Below the pieces are notes generated by a model. It saw only the letters and a list, made by a program, of their open reading frames with translations, ran no database searches and had not been told where the DNA came from. Below, piece by piece: positions 1-9,110 of a stretch of DNA of 64,000 nt (position 1 is its first letter; the number at the start of each line of letters is the position of its first letter). The DNA comes from JACQAP01 sp035275265 (GTDB taxonomy: Bacteria; Pseudomonadota; Gammaproteobacteria; Burkholderiales; JACQAP01), in the NCBI GenBank assembly GCA_035275265.1, contig DATENC010000028.1:62001-126000 (forward strand), written 5' to 3'. A program made the translations under genes and the position numbers.

Positions 1-40
1 ATGGGAAATATGTTTTTTCGATCGCTGGCATAGCGGTAGC

Positions 41-3000
41 TCAATGGATCTCGCGAAAATAGAGGAACTGGTCGGCGTTCTTGAATATCCCGAAGGTTGC
101 TCGCCCCTGCGGATTCTGATCATAGGCGCCGCCGCCCCAGTTGCCCTGCAGCCAAATTTTGTTGGCCGCCGTGGCAGCACTGCTGGTCGCCGACGTACAG
201 GTGTTTCCGGCTGGGACCGTGCCCAGATTCACCGTTAGGTCCACTGCACCGTTCTTGTTGCTGCCAGGCTTGGTGAGTTTCACGTTTGCCTTCCCGGAAG
301 TGAAGGCTAGCGCGCCGGCAGGATTCAAAAAGGTCTCGCACGCGGCCAGATTCGGCCCGACAAAATTGAAAACGATATTGCTGGCGGCGAGAGTGGTGCA
401 ACTGTCGGCGGTATTGGTCACGAAAAAGCTTCCATCGTAGTACTCGGTGGTCAACGACAGAGGCAGATCGAGCAACGCGCTGCCGAAAACGTTCATCAGG
501 CGCATGCGACCGAAGCGCATCTGTTTTCCGGAACTGAAAGCCATGCCGCCCCCGAGGGTCGCCGTGCCAAAGGCAGCAGGATTGCCGGCAAAGGCGACCC
601 CGTCAGTATCGATCACGTTGAGCGCCAGGGCGATATCGGCATTGAATGGTGCATTGGGTGTCGTGGTGCTGCGGACAAATCCCAGTCCGGTTCCCGACGA
701 AAAGGTGAGCGTACCCACACCGGCGGTGAACACTCCGATGGCCGGATCACCCGCGGTAGCCGGTAAACCCGCGTAATTGAGGGTCGGCGTGGTGCCCCCG
801 CCCAGCGCGTCGAAGCGCGAATAGCGCGCCGCCTGGGTGGCCGGGGTCACGGATGAGTTCGTGATCCTCAACCAGGCGCCGGCGTACAGCGTGGTCGGGT
901 TGTTTGCGAAGTCCTGTGCCGTGACCGTGATGATCGGTTGCAATGTGTTGTAGTTGAACGTTTCGCCCACATAGGTGAAGGTCCCTGCGGCGCAAGCAGT
1001 GCCGAAGTTGGGAGCGTTAAGCGCGACCGCGAAGTGATCGGGCACGAAGCGGCCGATGTCAATCGTTCCCGAACGGATTTCGCGCTCGAGCGGGCTGGAA
1101 TCACCCGCATCCACGCTCGCGAACGACGAATCCACCAGTTCGAGTCGGAACGACCCAACGTTGTTGTAGGAGGCGACATCGTTGACAAGTTGCCCCGCCA
1201 CAAACGTCGTGGCGAGCGTCAGCGTGCCGAAGGTCGCGGTGCAGGCAGCGCCGACGCATGTGGCAAGTGTCGCCGTCGGAGCCCCCACGTAGTTGGTCGT
1301 TGTCGCCGCGGCCCCGTTGACCGCGGTCGCCCGTACGCTGAAGGGCCGTCCTGCTTTGTGTGTGGGCGTTATCGCCGCGAACGTGAGGAGGTTAAGGGCG
1401 CGGCCAGTGCCCGCGGTCTGCCAATCGGTGTCGGTGACGGCGAAACTGGCCAGCGCATTGGGGCGGATCGCGAAGTTGTCGGTTGAACAACCGGTGACAG
1501 TCGGCGCGCCTGCCGGGAAGGTGATGCGCAGCCGCGTATTGGGATAGGAATTGGGCTGCGTGAAGCTGATGGTCTTGCGCCCATTGTCTCCGGCGATGAA
1601 CGCGGGATCGGGCGAGAGTGTCTGGATCACGGTCCAGGTCGGCCGGCAGCTGTTGCCGTCGAGCGCTCCCGAATTGTTGCTAGCATCGAGGACCTCGACC
1701 CGGACCGTGCCGGTGAAGGTCGTCAGGATCGCGGTTTCCGCAGCATTCAACACAATCATGTCGAGACTGATTGCGCTGCCGGCGATCTTGGTCTTGATGA
1801 CCCCGGTGATGGCCCCTGCGATCGTCGAGCTCTCATACGCATTGAACCCCCCGGCCGCCGGCGGGGGCGGGGGCGCTGGCCGCAGCGCGAGGATGTGCGC
1901 GTTGCCGGCATCGGCGTTAGCGGATGCGGTTGCCGTCTTTGCGCCAGTCGCGCCGATTGCCACTTGCGCAACATAGTTGCCCTCTATGGACTGGCCATTG
2001 ACATTGGGCGTAGTCAGGGCAGCAGTCTCAAAGGCTTCCGCCATGCCTGCCGGGGCTGTCCAGGTCGATGAAGAAGCGATCGCGTGAGACGTAACCAGCA
2101 TGGTGTTTGCGACGGTGGTCGTGACGCTCGGCGTGGCGTGCGTCAGTGCGCTCGCCGTTGCCGCTCCATTCTCAACGTCGATCGGGGTGGTGGTATCGAC
2201 TCCGGAGAAACTCTCGATCCCGCCGGCCGCGTAGCCGCTCGCCCAGGCGGCGAAGTCCCAGGTGTACGACGCCGGCTCGGCACCGGTTGCAGTTCGGCGG
2301 TAGACGTAGAGCGAGTTCGACGTCGCGGCCGCATTGTTGATCTGCCTCACCAGCGTCCATCCGGCCGGCGGCGTGACGGTCGCCGTGGACGGCTGCACCG
2401 ATATCGCAGCAATCATCTGGTCGTTCAAGGCCGTTCCTGCCGGCACATTGATCGTCAGCCGCGGGCGCGGCGACTGCAGCGCCAGCGAGTTCGCGTTTCC
2501 GGTGTCCGGCGTCGCGCCTGCGGCCGTCGCAGTTCGCGTGCCGGTGGCTGCACCTCCTGCTGCTATGTACTGAAAGTTTCCCTCAACCGCCTGGCCCGCA
2601 GCGGCGGCGGCACCGCTGCGTATGTCGAATGACTCGGTCATCCCGGCCGGCGGCGTCCAGTTTTGCGACGCGGCGTAGGTGTGCGATGTCACTAGCAGCG
2701 TATTCGGAACGGTCGGCGTAACCGTCGGCGCGGTGTGCGTGCTGGCACTCGCGGTTGCATTCCCCGCCTGGACGTTGACTGGCGTCGTCGTGTCGACGTT
2801 GAAAAACGCCTGTATCCCGCCCACCGCGAAATCCGTCGTGGCTACCGTGAAGTCGTAGAACGCGGGCTCGGCACCTGTTGCAATCTTTTGATAGATCGCA
2901 AGCGAATTGGCGGTCGCTACCGCCTGGTTGTCGCGCCGCACCAGCGTCCAACCGGCGGGAGGAGTGATCACAGCGGTTGACGGCGTGATGCCAATCGAGG

Positions 3001-3904
3001 CGATGAGGACGTCGTTCGCCAGCACGCCCGCCGGCAAATTGATGCGCAGCGCCGGGCGCACCGCCAGGATATGGGCATTACCGACGTCGTTGAAGGCGCC
3101 GGTCAAAGCGGACGTCTGGACACCCACCGCCCCTCGGGCTGCCTGAGTCCGGGTCGCACCCTCGGTCGTCTGGCCAACCGCGTTGCTACCCGGCGTGGGC
3201 GACGAGACATCGAAGCGCTCGGTTAGCCCGGCCGTCACCGGCGCCCATGCGTCGGCCGAGGCAACGGAAAACATCGCGGCTACTACCGTGTTCCTGACGG
3301 TCGTCGTGATGTTTGGTGTCGAGTGATTGGTCGCGTTCGGCGTGGTCTGACCGTTCTCGACGTCGATCGGATTGGTGTTATCCACGCCGGAGAAAGCCTG
3401 GATGCCGCCGGTCGCGTGCGTTGCCCCGCCCCCGATCGTGAACGTGTAGTTGGCGGCTGGTTCCGAAGCGAGATTCGTGATGACCTTGTAGTAGATCGCG
3501 AGCGAATTCGCATTGGCGACGGCATTGTCCGTGCGCCGTATCAATGTCCAACCCGCTTGAAGGGGTGTGATCGTCGATGCTATCGGTCGGACCGCCACCG
3601 CGATGATCAGGACGTCGTTGACCGCCATGCCCGCGGGCCGCGGAACGCTCAGCGTCCCGGTACCCACAAGGAAGCCGGAGCTTGCCGACCGGAATGCCAC
3701 GGTCGTCAGCGTGCCCGAGGTCGCGGAGCGGAATTGCGGTGCGAGCGCAGTCGAGGAAGCGGCGCTGCGAAAACCGACCTGGGCATGGGCGACGGCTCCG
3801 AGGGTCATGCCAGCGAGCGCGCCCATGACCAACAAAGCGCGCGCGATCCGGCGCGCCCAGCGCCACAACAATGCACATCCGCTAGTTCGTGTAGCGTTTA
3901 CCAT
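41..3904 (-). CDS. mshQ: MshQ-like MSHA pilus accessory protein (DUF6701)
   Basis: Large secreted protein (1287 aa) at the distal end of the MSHA pilus operon. A signal peptide covers about residues 1-42 (cut after AHA). Residues about 86-285, 286-482 and 483-676 are three copies of one domain, each with a PPAGWTLVR-like motif, a GGI-x-x-F-x-x-VD-x-T-x-P motif and a GNA-H/N-x-LA ending. A proline-rich linker (677-685) leads to a Cys-containing C-terminal half typical of DUF6701/MshQ proteins. The ATG is preceded by AGGA at a good distance, and mshP ends 20 nt upstream. By family, MshQ is a non-pilin component of unknown exact role, thought to sit outside the cell or at the pilus. The triplication of the N-terminal domain is the odd point. 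Family assignment is firm from context; function is inferred. Confidence 0.85.
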   Translation of the reverse strand: MVNATRTSGCALLWRWARRIARALLVMGALAGMTLGAVAHAQVGFRSAASSTALAPQFRSATSGTLTTVAFRSASSGFLVGTGTLSVPRPAGMAVNDVLIIAVAVRPIASTITPLQAGWTLIRRTDNAVANANSLAIYYKVITNLASEPAANYTFTIGGGATHATGGIQAFSGVDNTNPIDVENGQTTPNATNHSTPNITTTVRNTVVAAMFSVASADAWAPVTAGLTERFDVSSPTPGSNAVGQTTEGATRTQAARGAVGVQTSALTGAFNDVGNAHILAVRPALRINLPAGVLANDVLIASIGITPSTAVITPPAGWTLVRRDNQAVATANSLAIYQKIATGAEPAFYDFTVATTDFAVGGIQAFFNVDTTTPVNVQAGNATASASTHTAPTVTPTVPNTLLVTSHTYAASQNWTPPAGMTESFDIRSGAAAAAGQAVEGNFQYIAAGGAATGTRTATAAGATPDTGNANSLALQSPRPRLTINVPAGTALNDQMIAAISVQPSTATVTPPAGWTLVRQINNAAATSNSLYVYRRTATGAEPASYTWDFAAWASGYAAGGIESFSGVDTTTPIDVENGAATASALTHATPSVTTTVANTMLVTSHAIASSSTWTAPAGMAEAFETAALTTPNVNGQSIEGNYVAQVAIGATGAKTATASANADAGNAHILALRPAPPPPPAAGGFNAYESSTIAGAITGVIKTKIAGSAISLDMIVLNAAETAILTTFTGTVRVEVLDASNNSGALDGNSCRPTWTVIQTLSPDPAFIAGDNGRKTISFTQPNSYPNTRLRITFPAGAPTVTGCSTDNFAIRPNALASFAVTDTDWQTAGTGRALNLLTFAAITPTHKAGRPFSVRATAVNGAAATTTNYVGAPTATLATCVGAACTATFGTLTLATTFVAGQLVNDVASYNNVGSFRLELVDSSFASVDAGDSSPLEREIRSGTIDIGRFVPDHFAVALNAPNFGTACAAGTFTYVGETFNYNTLQPIITVTAQDFANNPTTLYAGAWLRITNSSVTPATQAARYSRFDALGGGTTPTLNYAGLPATAGDPAIGVFTAGVGTLTFSSGTGLGFVRSTTTPNAPFNADIALALNVIDTDGVAFAGNPAAFGTATLGGGMAFSSGKQMRFGRMRLMNVFGSALLDLPLSLTTEYYDGSFFVTNTADSCTTLAASNIVFNFVGPNLAACETFLNPAGALAFTSGKANVKLTKPGSNKNGAVDLTVNLGTVPAGNTCTSATSSAATAANKIWLQGNWGGGAYDQNPQGRATFGIFKNADQFLYFREIH

Positions 3905-3924
3905 CGGCGTTCCTAAAACGACTC

Positions 3925-4368
3925 TCAGCCATCTCGCTCGAGTAGCGCCTGCAATTGTCGTTCCACGTAGAAAAGGCTTCCGAGGTTGCCTTTCGAGGCG
4001 GTCACGGTGATGCGATAGACCCGGACATTCACGCCCGCCTCGGTGGTAGCGGTGCTACCGCATTGCACCTGTACCGCGAAGCCGCTCATCGTCCCCGCCA
4101 GCCCGGCGAGCGCCTGGCTGGTTGCTGCAGCATCGCAGGACGTCCGGAATCCGCCGGCGGGGGCCTGAAGAATCTGCCAAGCACCCCACTCGACGCCGGC
4201 TCGCGCGGCCTGGTAGGCGCGCGCGCCTTCAACATCGAGCGCTTCCGTGGTCTGCTGGCTGGTGGAGAGGGTAACGACGTAGGCGCCCAGCAAGGTTATG
4301 ACGACGAGCAGAAAGATCGCCGATATCAACGAAAAGCCTCGTGTGCCCTTACGGGACATTACTGACAT
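3925..4368 (-). CDS. mshP: MshP-like minor pseudopilin
   Basis: Small pilin-like protein (147 aa from the ATG at 4368; a second ATG lies three codons in). A basic leader is followed by RGFSLISAIFLLVVITLLGAY. This is a type III prepilin signal and hydrophobic helix, but with Ser where most pilins have Glu at position +5. It lies between mshO and mshQ, its natural place in MSHA operons, and overlaps the 3' end of mshO by about 20 nt. By family it is a minor component of the MSHA pilus assembly complex in the inner membrane. The upstream in-frame extension to 4416 was rejected because it lies fully inside mshO and precedes the leader. Confidence 0.82.
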   Translation of the reverse strand: MSVMSRKGTRGFSLISAIFLLVVITLLGAYVVTLSTSQQTTEALDVEGARAYQAARAGVEWGAWQILQAPAGGFRTSCDAAATSQALAGLAGTMSGFAVQVQCGSTATTEAGVNVRVYRITVTASKGNLGSLFYVERQLQALLERDG

Positions 4369-5140
4369 GGGTCTGTTGAACCAGATTGACCGTCTCACCG
4401 TCCTTGGTAACGGCAAGCACCAAGGTCACCAGGCCGTTCTGCGCCGTTACGCCTGCCGCGTACGTGAAGAGGCAACCTGAGACGTTGCTGGCCAGGACCG
4501 CGCTGGTCCCGGTAGTCGGTAGCGCACCGTAAGCGTAGTTCCAGTAGCGGGTAAGCAACCCGCCTGCAAAGATATAGCTCACCGGGGTGCCGACGATGTG
4601 GAAGCGCTTTGCCGGGGAGGCGAAAGGGAAAGCGCCGCCGTTGAATCCAACCGTCGTCAACGCGGTCCCGGTGGTGGTCGCCGGGCGGCGATTTATGTTT
4701 GCCAATGTCTGGTACGCGTCGGCCGGCGCGATGCCGAGATTGAAGATGACCATGAAGTCATTGACTGCGACGTCCACGCCCGGTCCGATTACGTCGAAGG
4801 TATCGGCAGCGGCAGTAAAGTCGAGAACGTTGCCCGGGCCGTCGGCGCGGTATCGGCCCGCCGATTTGACCGGAATGAATTCGATCGCGGTATTGCCCGC
4901 CGTCACCCGAATGCTGTTAGGAAGCGCCAGACGCAGATCGCGGCCAATGCGTCGCAGCGCGGTATCGGCGATGTCGGTGAGTTCGGCACGCCGGGCCACA
5001 TCCAGATAGGCCCCCACGGGAGCCCGCAGGAACACTGCAACCGCAGCAGCAAGAATCCCGGTGAGGACGATCACGATGATCGCCTCGGCCAGCGTGAAGC
5101 CGCGGTCGCGGTCTGGCGTGATGTGGCGGCGGATTCTCAT
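4349..5140 (-). CDS. mshO: MshO-like minor pilin
   Basis: Minor prepilin of about 263 aa. The start at 5140 overlaps the mshD stop as ATGA, so the two are translationally coupled. Residues 1-14 form a basic leader, then RGFTLAEAI with the conserved Glu at +5 and a hydrophobic helix (PilD cleavage after Gly). The body is long and beta-rich, as in the PilW/MshO group of minor pilins. It sits in the conserved order mshC-mshD-mshO-mshP-mshQ. Expected role: a priming or tip minor pilin of the MSHA pilus. A longer frame reaching 5527 is an artefact running inside mshD. Confidence 0.85.
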   Translation of the reverse strand: MRIRRHITPDRDRGFTLAEAIIVIVLTGILAAAVAVFLRAPVGAYLDVARRAELTDIADTALRRIGRDLRLALPNSIRVTAGNTAIEFIPVKSAGRYRADGPGNVLDFTAAADTFDVIGPGVDVAVNDFMVIFNLGIAPADAYQTLANINRRPATTTGTALTTVGFNGGAFPFASPAKRFHIVGTPVSYIFAGGLLTRYWNYAYGALPTTGTSAVLASNVSGCLFTYAAGVTAQNGLVTLVLAVTKDGETVNLVQQTHVSNVP

Positions 5141-5787
5141 GGCACGGCGATGGGTGCGTAGCGGGTTCGATAGCTCTGGAGCACAAGCGAATTGTTTCCC
5201 GGGCCGGCCACCGTCACGGTGATCAGCAGCGATTCGGCCGCCGCAATGCCGCCCAGTACCGAGCCCGCCACGGTAATGGTCGCGGAGTACGCACCGAGTG
5301 CGGCGATCGACGTTCCAGTAGTGATGTCCACGATCGGCATCGGCAGGGGGCCGGGGCCATAGTCGTTGACGTTGTCGAACGGCGTCGTGGCGCCAAGTCG
5401 CGTCTCGGGGCCGTACGGTGCTGTCGCTTCCGGCCCCATGTTCTCGACCGCGGCCGCCGCGGTGCATGCTGTCGGGCCCACACCCGCGCTTTGCGCGCTG
5501 GCCGCCTGCGGATCGTCCGGATCGCAATAGGTAAACGGTTTCGCCTGCACCTCTTCGATCATGGCCTCGGCGATTGCGAGCATCTGTTTCTGGATCAACG
5601 GATCGGCGCTAGCCTTGGTCGTGACGTTGAATACCAGCAAAATACCGGCGACGCCGACGCCGACGATGATGATGAACATGACAAGTTCGATCAGCGACAG
5701 GCCACGCTGGTCGCGATGCGGAGGAGAGCTTTGACAGCGCGCTGGACGGAGTGGTCGTCCGCCTGGCCGACTAAGAGGTGCGGACAT
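5137..5787 (-). CDS. mshD: MshD-like minor pilin
   Basis: Minor prepilin of 216 aa with an unusually long basic, proline-rich leader (about 29 residues). It is followed by RGLSLIEL and a hydrophobic helix, so the cleavage site is Gly|Leu with Glu at +5. Later Cys residues (CDP and TAC) could form the disulfide loop seen in PilV/MshD proteins. It overlaps mshC by 17 nt upstream and mshO by 4 nt downstream. Family knowledge places MshD among minor pilins needed for MSHA assembly. The true start could be a few codons further in, since 29 residues is long for a leader. Confidence 0.83.
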   Translation of the reverse strand: MSAPLSRPGGRPLRPARCQSSPPHRDQRGLSLIELVMFIIIVGVGVAGILLVFNVTTKASADPLIQKQMLAIAEAMIEEVQAKPFTYCDPDDPQAASAQSAGVGPTACTAAAAVENMGPEATAPYGPETRLGATTPFDNVNDYGPGPLPMPIVDITTGTSIAALGAYSATITVAGSVLGGIAAAESLLITVTVAGPGNNSLVLQSYRTRYAPIAVP

Positions 5788-6259
5788 AGCCGGTTTCCGG
5801 CTCCACGCGTAAGGTCCTGGTCCCGTCGCCGGTTATGCTGATGACCTGTCCGGTTGACGGCCGTCCCAGTGCGTCAAAGCTGAAGTTCGTGGGCGCCGAA
5901 GTAAACGCAATACCGCTGCCCTGGGGAACGACTGTATAGGGGCTTTGCCCGCTCGGACCGGCGAGGTTCGCCGTGCACCCCACACCCGCCGTAGGTTCGA
6001 AGGTGAATGTGACGGAAGCGGCGGCGAAATTCACGCAAACGATGCGGCGCTTGGCGATCGCCTGCTTCTGCGCATAACGCAGTCCGGAGGCAACCCGGTC
6101 GTAGAAGCCGCGCGTGTCGTAACTGCCGATCCCCACCAGCCGCGGGATCGCGACGGCCGCAAGAATACCGACCAAGATGAGGACGACAACCAGCTCCACA
6201 AGCGTAAAACCACTCTGGCTTCGGCAAACAAGCCGCTCGCGAAACGCGGCTATTCCCAC
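5771..6259 (-). CDS. mshC: MshC-like minor pilin (GspH/FimT type)
   Basis: Pseudopilin of about 162 aa. The GTG at 6259 was chosen because GGAGG lies just upstream and it yields a normal leader (about 16 residues) before SGFTLVELVVVLILVGILAA; the frame also opens at a GTG at 6283. The C-terminal part (about 55-162) has the GspH/FimT-like pattern, with two Cys (VCV, GCT) and the ending 'LRVEPETGYVR', which is typical of that fold. It follows mshA in the operon, with mshD overlapping its end. Expected role: an initiation-complex minor pilin for the MSHA fibre. Confidence 0.83.
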   Translation of the reverse strand: MGIAAFRERLVCRSQSGFTLVELVVVLILVGILAAVAIPRLVGIGSYDTRGFYDRVASGLRYAQKQAIAKRRIVCVNFAAASVTFTFEPTAGVGCTANLAGPSGQSPYTVVPQGSGIAFTSAPTNFSFDALGRPSTGQVISITGDGTRTLRVEPETGYVRTS

Positions 6260-6338
6260 CGGCCCTCCTGCATCCTTGCGCACAGGCTGCGGCGCCCGTC
6301 ATTGGCAGCCGCAGCACGATGCGTTCTCGGAACGAAGG

Positions 6339-6725
6339 TCAGTTCGAGCAAACGATAGTCGCGCTCGCGACCTGAGACGTCTGCGTATTTGTCACTGTGC
6401 AGATGGCAGTGTTTCCGTCAGTGCAAGTGGCTGCGCCAGCAAACGTGTACCCAGAGGGCAAGCCGCCGGACAGCAAGGTAGTCATCTGGGTACTGACTGC
6501 GGCACATCCGGAAATTGCGACACCTTTGCCGGCGCTTACTTTCTGCGCCGCATAGTTGATCGATGTGGCGGAAGAGATCGAGGCTGCGACGCCTTGTGCA
6601 GCGGCACGACCTGCATCGCTCGACAGATCGATGAACTTGGGCAGGGCCACCGCCGCCAGAATGCCGAGAATCACTATCACAACAACCAGCTCTATCAGAG
6701 TAAATCCCTGGTACTTTGACTTCAT
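6339..6725 (-). CDS. mshA: MshA major pilin
   Basis: Major structural pilin candidate (128 aa). It has a very short leader (MKSKYQG), then FTLIELVVVIVILGILAAVALPKF, the class IV pilin N-terminus that forms the fibre core after PilD cleavage and N-methylation. Three Cys pairs (GC, TC, IC plus a final C near the end) can give the C-terminal D-loop. A strong AAGGAG ribosome site sits about 6 nt before the ATG, behind a run of A residues, consistent with high expression. mshB lies 75 nt upstream and mshC downstream. Confidence 0.9.
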   Translation of the reverse strand: MKSKYQGFTLIELVVVIVILGILAAVALPKFIDLSSDAGRAAAQGVAASISSATSINYAAQKVSAGKGVAISGCAAVSTQMTTLLSGGLPSGYTFAGAATCTDGNTAICTVTNTQTSQVASATIVCSN

Positions 6726-6800
6726 TGCTTCTCCTTTTTTTTCAGAAATGACCCACTACTGGTGAATTGATGCCAATCGAGGGCGCACCAGCATTCCGCG

Positions 6801-7271
6801 TCAGCAGCCGCTGGTCACCGATGTTATGACCGGCGAAGTGTTGAGCGCGGCCGCCTCCGTATACGTGACCCTGCAATTCGGCGAAGTGCCCCCGACAATG
6901 TCCAGCGTCACCGTCGGCGGAGCCGACGTGATGGTAACCTGGTCGCCGGTTGCATCCAGTTGCAGCGCAGTGATGATGCCGGTGTTGGTGGCCGCGGGGT
7001 AACCGTTGACCTGATCGACGTTGACCCCCTCCATCGAGACCGTCGCGGATGTCACGGTGTTGCTTGCGATCGCCTGCGCGTGCGCGAGAGCGGCGGCCGA
7101 ACGTACACCACCGAATATCGCCTGTGTCTTCGCGGCCCGGGCCTGCGTTTGCAGGGTGATGTAACGCGGCAGGGCCACCGCCGCCAGAATGGCGATGATA
7201 CTGATCGTGATTACGAGCTCGATCAGAGTAAAGCCGCGGCTGCGGCGGATTGCGCGTTCAACTGACCTCAT
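6801..7271 (-). CDS. mshB: MshB-like pilin
   Basis: Pilin-like protein of about 156 aa. The ATG at 7271 is preceded by AAAGGG at good spacing and gives the leader MRSVERAIRRSRG followed by FTLIELVITISIIAILAAVALPRY, a standard prepilin signal with Glu at +5. The next about 70 residues are the amphipathic continuation (QTQARAAKTQAIFG). Two Cys near the C-terminus (NCRVT and the terminal Cys) can form the disulfide loop. Its place directly before mshA matches MshB of Vibrio and Shewanella operons. It is either a minor pilin or a second major-type subunit. Confidence 0.82.
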   Translation of the reverse strand: MRSVERAIRRSRGFTLIELVITISIIAILAAVALPRYITLQTQARAAKTQAIFGGVRSAAALAHAQAIASNTVTSATVSMEGVNVDQVNGYPAATNTGIITALQLDATGDQVTITSAPPTVTLDIVGGTSPNCRVTYTEAAALNTSPVITSVTSGC

Positions 7272-7308
7272 CGTTATACCCTTTCGTATTGGCAAAACAT
7301 GTTCACGC

Positions 7309-7331
7309 AAAAAATCATCTCCGGAAATGAT
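7309..7331 (-). terminator. Possible intra-operon terminator/attenuator between mshF-like gene and mshB
   Basis: On the minus strand a 7-bp stem (ATCAT plus a T.G and a T-A pair, CCGG loop) is followed at once by TTTTTT. It lies in the 78-nt gap upstream of mshB. If real it would reduce read-through from mshE-mshG into the pilin genes, leaving mshB/mshA to an internal promoter that I could not locate with certainty. The stem is short and AU-rich, so efficiency is doubtful. Confidence 0.35.
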
Positions 7332-7349
7332 GCACTATCCATGCCCGCA

Positions 7350-7877
7350 CTATTGAAACCAATCATACTCACCCATCAGTACCAGACTCACCCACGTGTC
7401 TGCAGGACCATGCGAACTCGCGGTAACTGTTCCCGTACTTACGCGCATTACCCGGTAGCGGACGCTGAAATCACGATACATTGACGGCGAAAAGTGCCGC
7501 CGATTGCTCACCGTGTACACCAGCTCGCGTTTGTGCCTGTCGAAATACCACTGGCCTTCCGGTTCGTCCGCGGGAGCGGAATCCAATTCGCCCAGATAAT
7601 GTGGGGGCTTTTCCGCGAGCCAGTTCATCGGATTCTCGTCGGCCAGTGTCGAAATTTCTGACGCCCGGTTGGCGAGAATAAGGTCCGCCACCTTGTAACG
7701 CAAACCGGTACGGATGTTCTGCGCGGTCGATTCCATCGCAGTTTTTTCCGCATACTCCCTGTAGTACAACGCCCGCTCGAGCAGCACACCCACGAAGATC
7801 CCCACTAGCGCCAGGCACACCGCGAATTCCAGGAAGCTTGCGCCGCACTGGTGGGCACGCGCGAGGAGAGTCCGCAT
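7350..7877 (-). CDS. MshF-like pilin-domain protein
   Basis: 175-aa protein with one N-terminal hydrophobic helix preceded by a short basic leader. The sequence CGASFLEFAVCLALVGIFVG resembles a prepilin signal (Gly|Ala, Glu at +5), although Phe replaces Leu at +3. The remainder is a soluble, charged domain rich in Arg and Tyr, including RHKRELVYTVSNRRHF. It lies between mshG and mshB, the position of mshF in MSHA operons, and starts 3 nt after the mshG stop. MshF proteins are poorly conserved, so the name rests mainly on position and size. Expected role: an inner-membrane anchored minor pilin or assembly factor. Confidence 0.65.
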   Translation of the reverse strand: MRTLLARAHQCGASFLEFAVCLALVGIFVGVLLERALYYREYAEKTAMESTAQNIRTGLRYKVADLILANRASEISTLADENPMNWLAEKPPHYLGELDSAPADEPEGQWYFDRHKRELVYTVSNRRHFSPSMYRDFSVRYRVMRVSTGTVTASSHGPADTWVSLVLMGEYDWFQ

Positions 7878-7880
7878 GGG

Positions 7881-9110
7881 TCATTTCTTCATCGCCGCCT
7901 GGCCAAGGTCCCAGATCGGCAGGAACACGCCCAGCGCAAGGATCAGCACCAGCACGCCGAGGCATAGGATCAGTATCGGCTCGATCTGCGCACCGAGCGT
8001 CTTCAGTTCGTACTCGACCTCGCGCTGATACATGTCGGCGATTTCCTGCATCATGTCGTCTAGTGCGCCGGATTCCTCGCCCACCATCACCATCTGCAGA
8101 ACCACGGGGGTGAAAACTCCGGCGTTGATCGCGGTGCGCAGCACGCTTTCGCCGCGCTCGACGCCCTCGCGCATTTTTTCGACTCTATCCGCAATGAAGC
8201 TGTTGTCCACCGTTTGCGCAACCAGCGTGAGTCCCTGCACCACTGGAACCCCGCTGCGCATCGACAGCGCGAAGCTGTGCGAGAAACGGGCGAGTGTCGC
8301 CTTGAAAATGATCTTGCCCGCAATCGGTATGCGCAGCTTGAAACGATCCCACGCGTACTTTCCTGCCTTGGTGCGGATGTAGCCGCGAAACGCGAACGCC
8401 GCCCCGAGAAGAGCAGCCAGCAGGAACGGCCATGTCGCAACCATGAAATCGGAAAAACCGATCAGTAATTTCGTGATCATCGGCAGTTCGGCGTTGAAGC
8501 CCTTGTACACCTTGGCAAACGCCGGGATGACGAAAAGATTGATGACGACGATCGCGATTCCCATCGCAGCCATCACGAATGACGGATAACGCAGCGCCGA
8601 TTTCACCTGGTTGCGTATGAACTCCTGGAATTCGAGGTGACTGAACAACCTCAGGAAGATTTCCTCGAGCATGCCGGTGGTTTCACCGACGTAAACCATC
8701 GCCACGTAGAATGGCGAAAACACTCCGTCCTGCCGCTGCAGCGCCACGGACAGCGGGCGACCGCTGTCCAGATTCTCCCGTATTTTTTGCAGCACTCCTC
8801 CGAAAGTCGGATTACCGGCAGATTCCTGCAGACCTGAGAGCGCGCGCATGATCGGCACGCCGGCCTTGAGCAGCGTGTACATCTGCCGGCTGAACAGCAG
8901 CAGGTCCTGGTGGGCGACCGGACGTTTCGTAAGCCTTTGCATCAGGCCGATTGATTCACCCGCCTGACGGCGCTGCGTCTCGCCGATCTCCACAGGCGTG
9001 ACTCCTGTGGCGAACAACTGGGTCGCGACCGCTGCGCTGTCGGCGCCCTCGAGAACGCCCTGCACCAGCTCGCCGGAGCCATTTCGGCCCTTGTAGGAAA
9101 AGTAAGCCAT
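7881..9110 (-). CDS. mshG: MshG-like type IV pilus inner-membrane platform protein (GspF/PilC family)
   Basis: Integral inner-membrane platform protein (409 aa) that couples the assembly ATPase to pilin polymerisation. Start at ATG 9110, which overlaps the mshE TGA by one base. A soluble N-terminal region (MAYFSYKGRNGSG, typical of GspF) leads to two T2SSF domains at about residues 72-195 and 275-397. Each has the helical core and 'V-x-x-G-E-x-x-G-x-L' signature (YVGETTGML; MVGEESGAL). Transmembrane segments lie near 170-195, 220-240 and 375-400. Length and order (mshE then mshG) match the family. Confidence 0.92.
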   Translation of the reverse strand: MAYFSYKGRNGSGELVQGVLEGADSAAVATQLFATGVTPVEIGETQRRQAGESIGLMQRLTKRPVAHQDLLLFSRQMYTLLKAGVPIMRALSGLQESAGNPTFGGVLQKIRENLDSGRPLSVALQRQDGVFSPFYVAMVYVGETTGMLEEIFLRLFSHLEFQEFIRNQVKSALRYPSFVMAAMGIAIVVINLFVIPAFAKVYKGFNAELPMITKLLIGFSDFMVATWPFLLAALLGAAFAFRGYIRTKAGKYAWDRFKLRIPIAGKIIFKATLARFSHSFALSMRSGVPVVQGLTLVAQTVDNSFIADRVEKMREGVERGESVLRTAINAGVFTPVVLQMVMVGEESGALDDMMQEIADMYQREVEYELKTLGAQIEPILILCLGVLVLILALGVFLPIWDLGQAAMKK

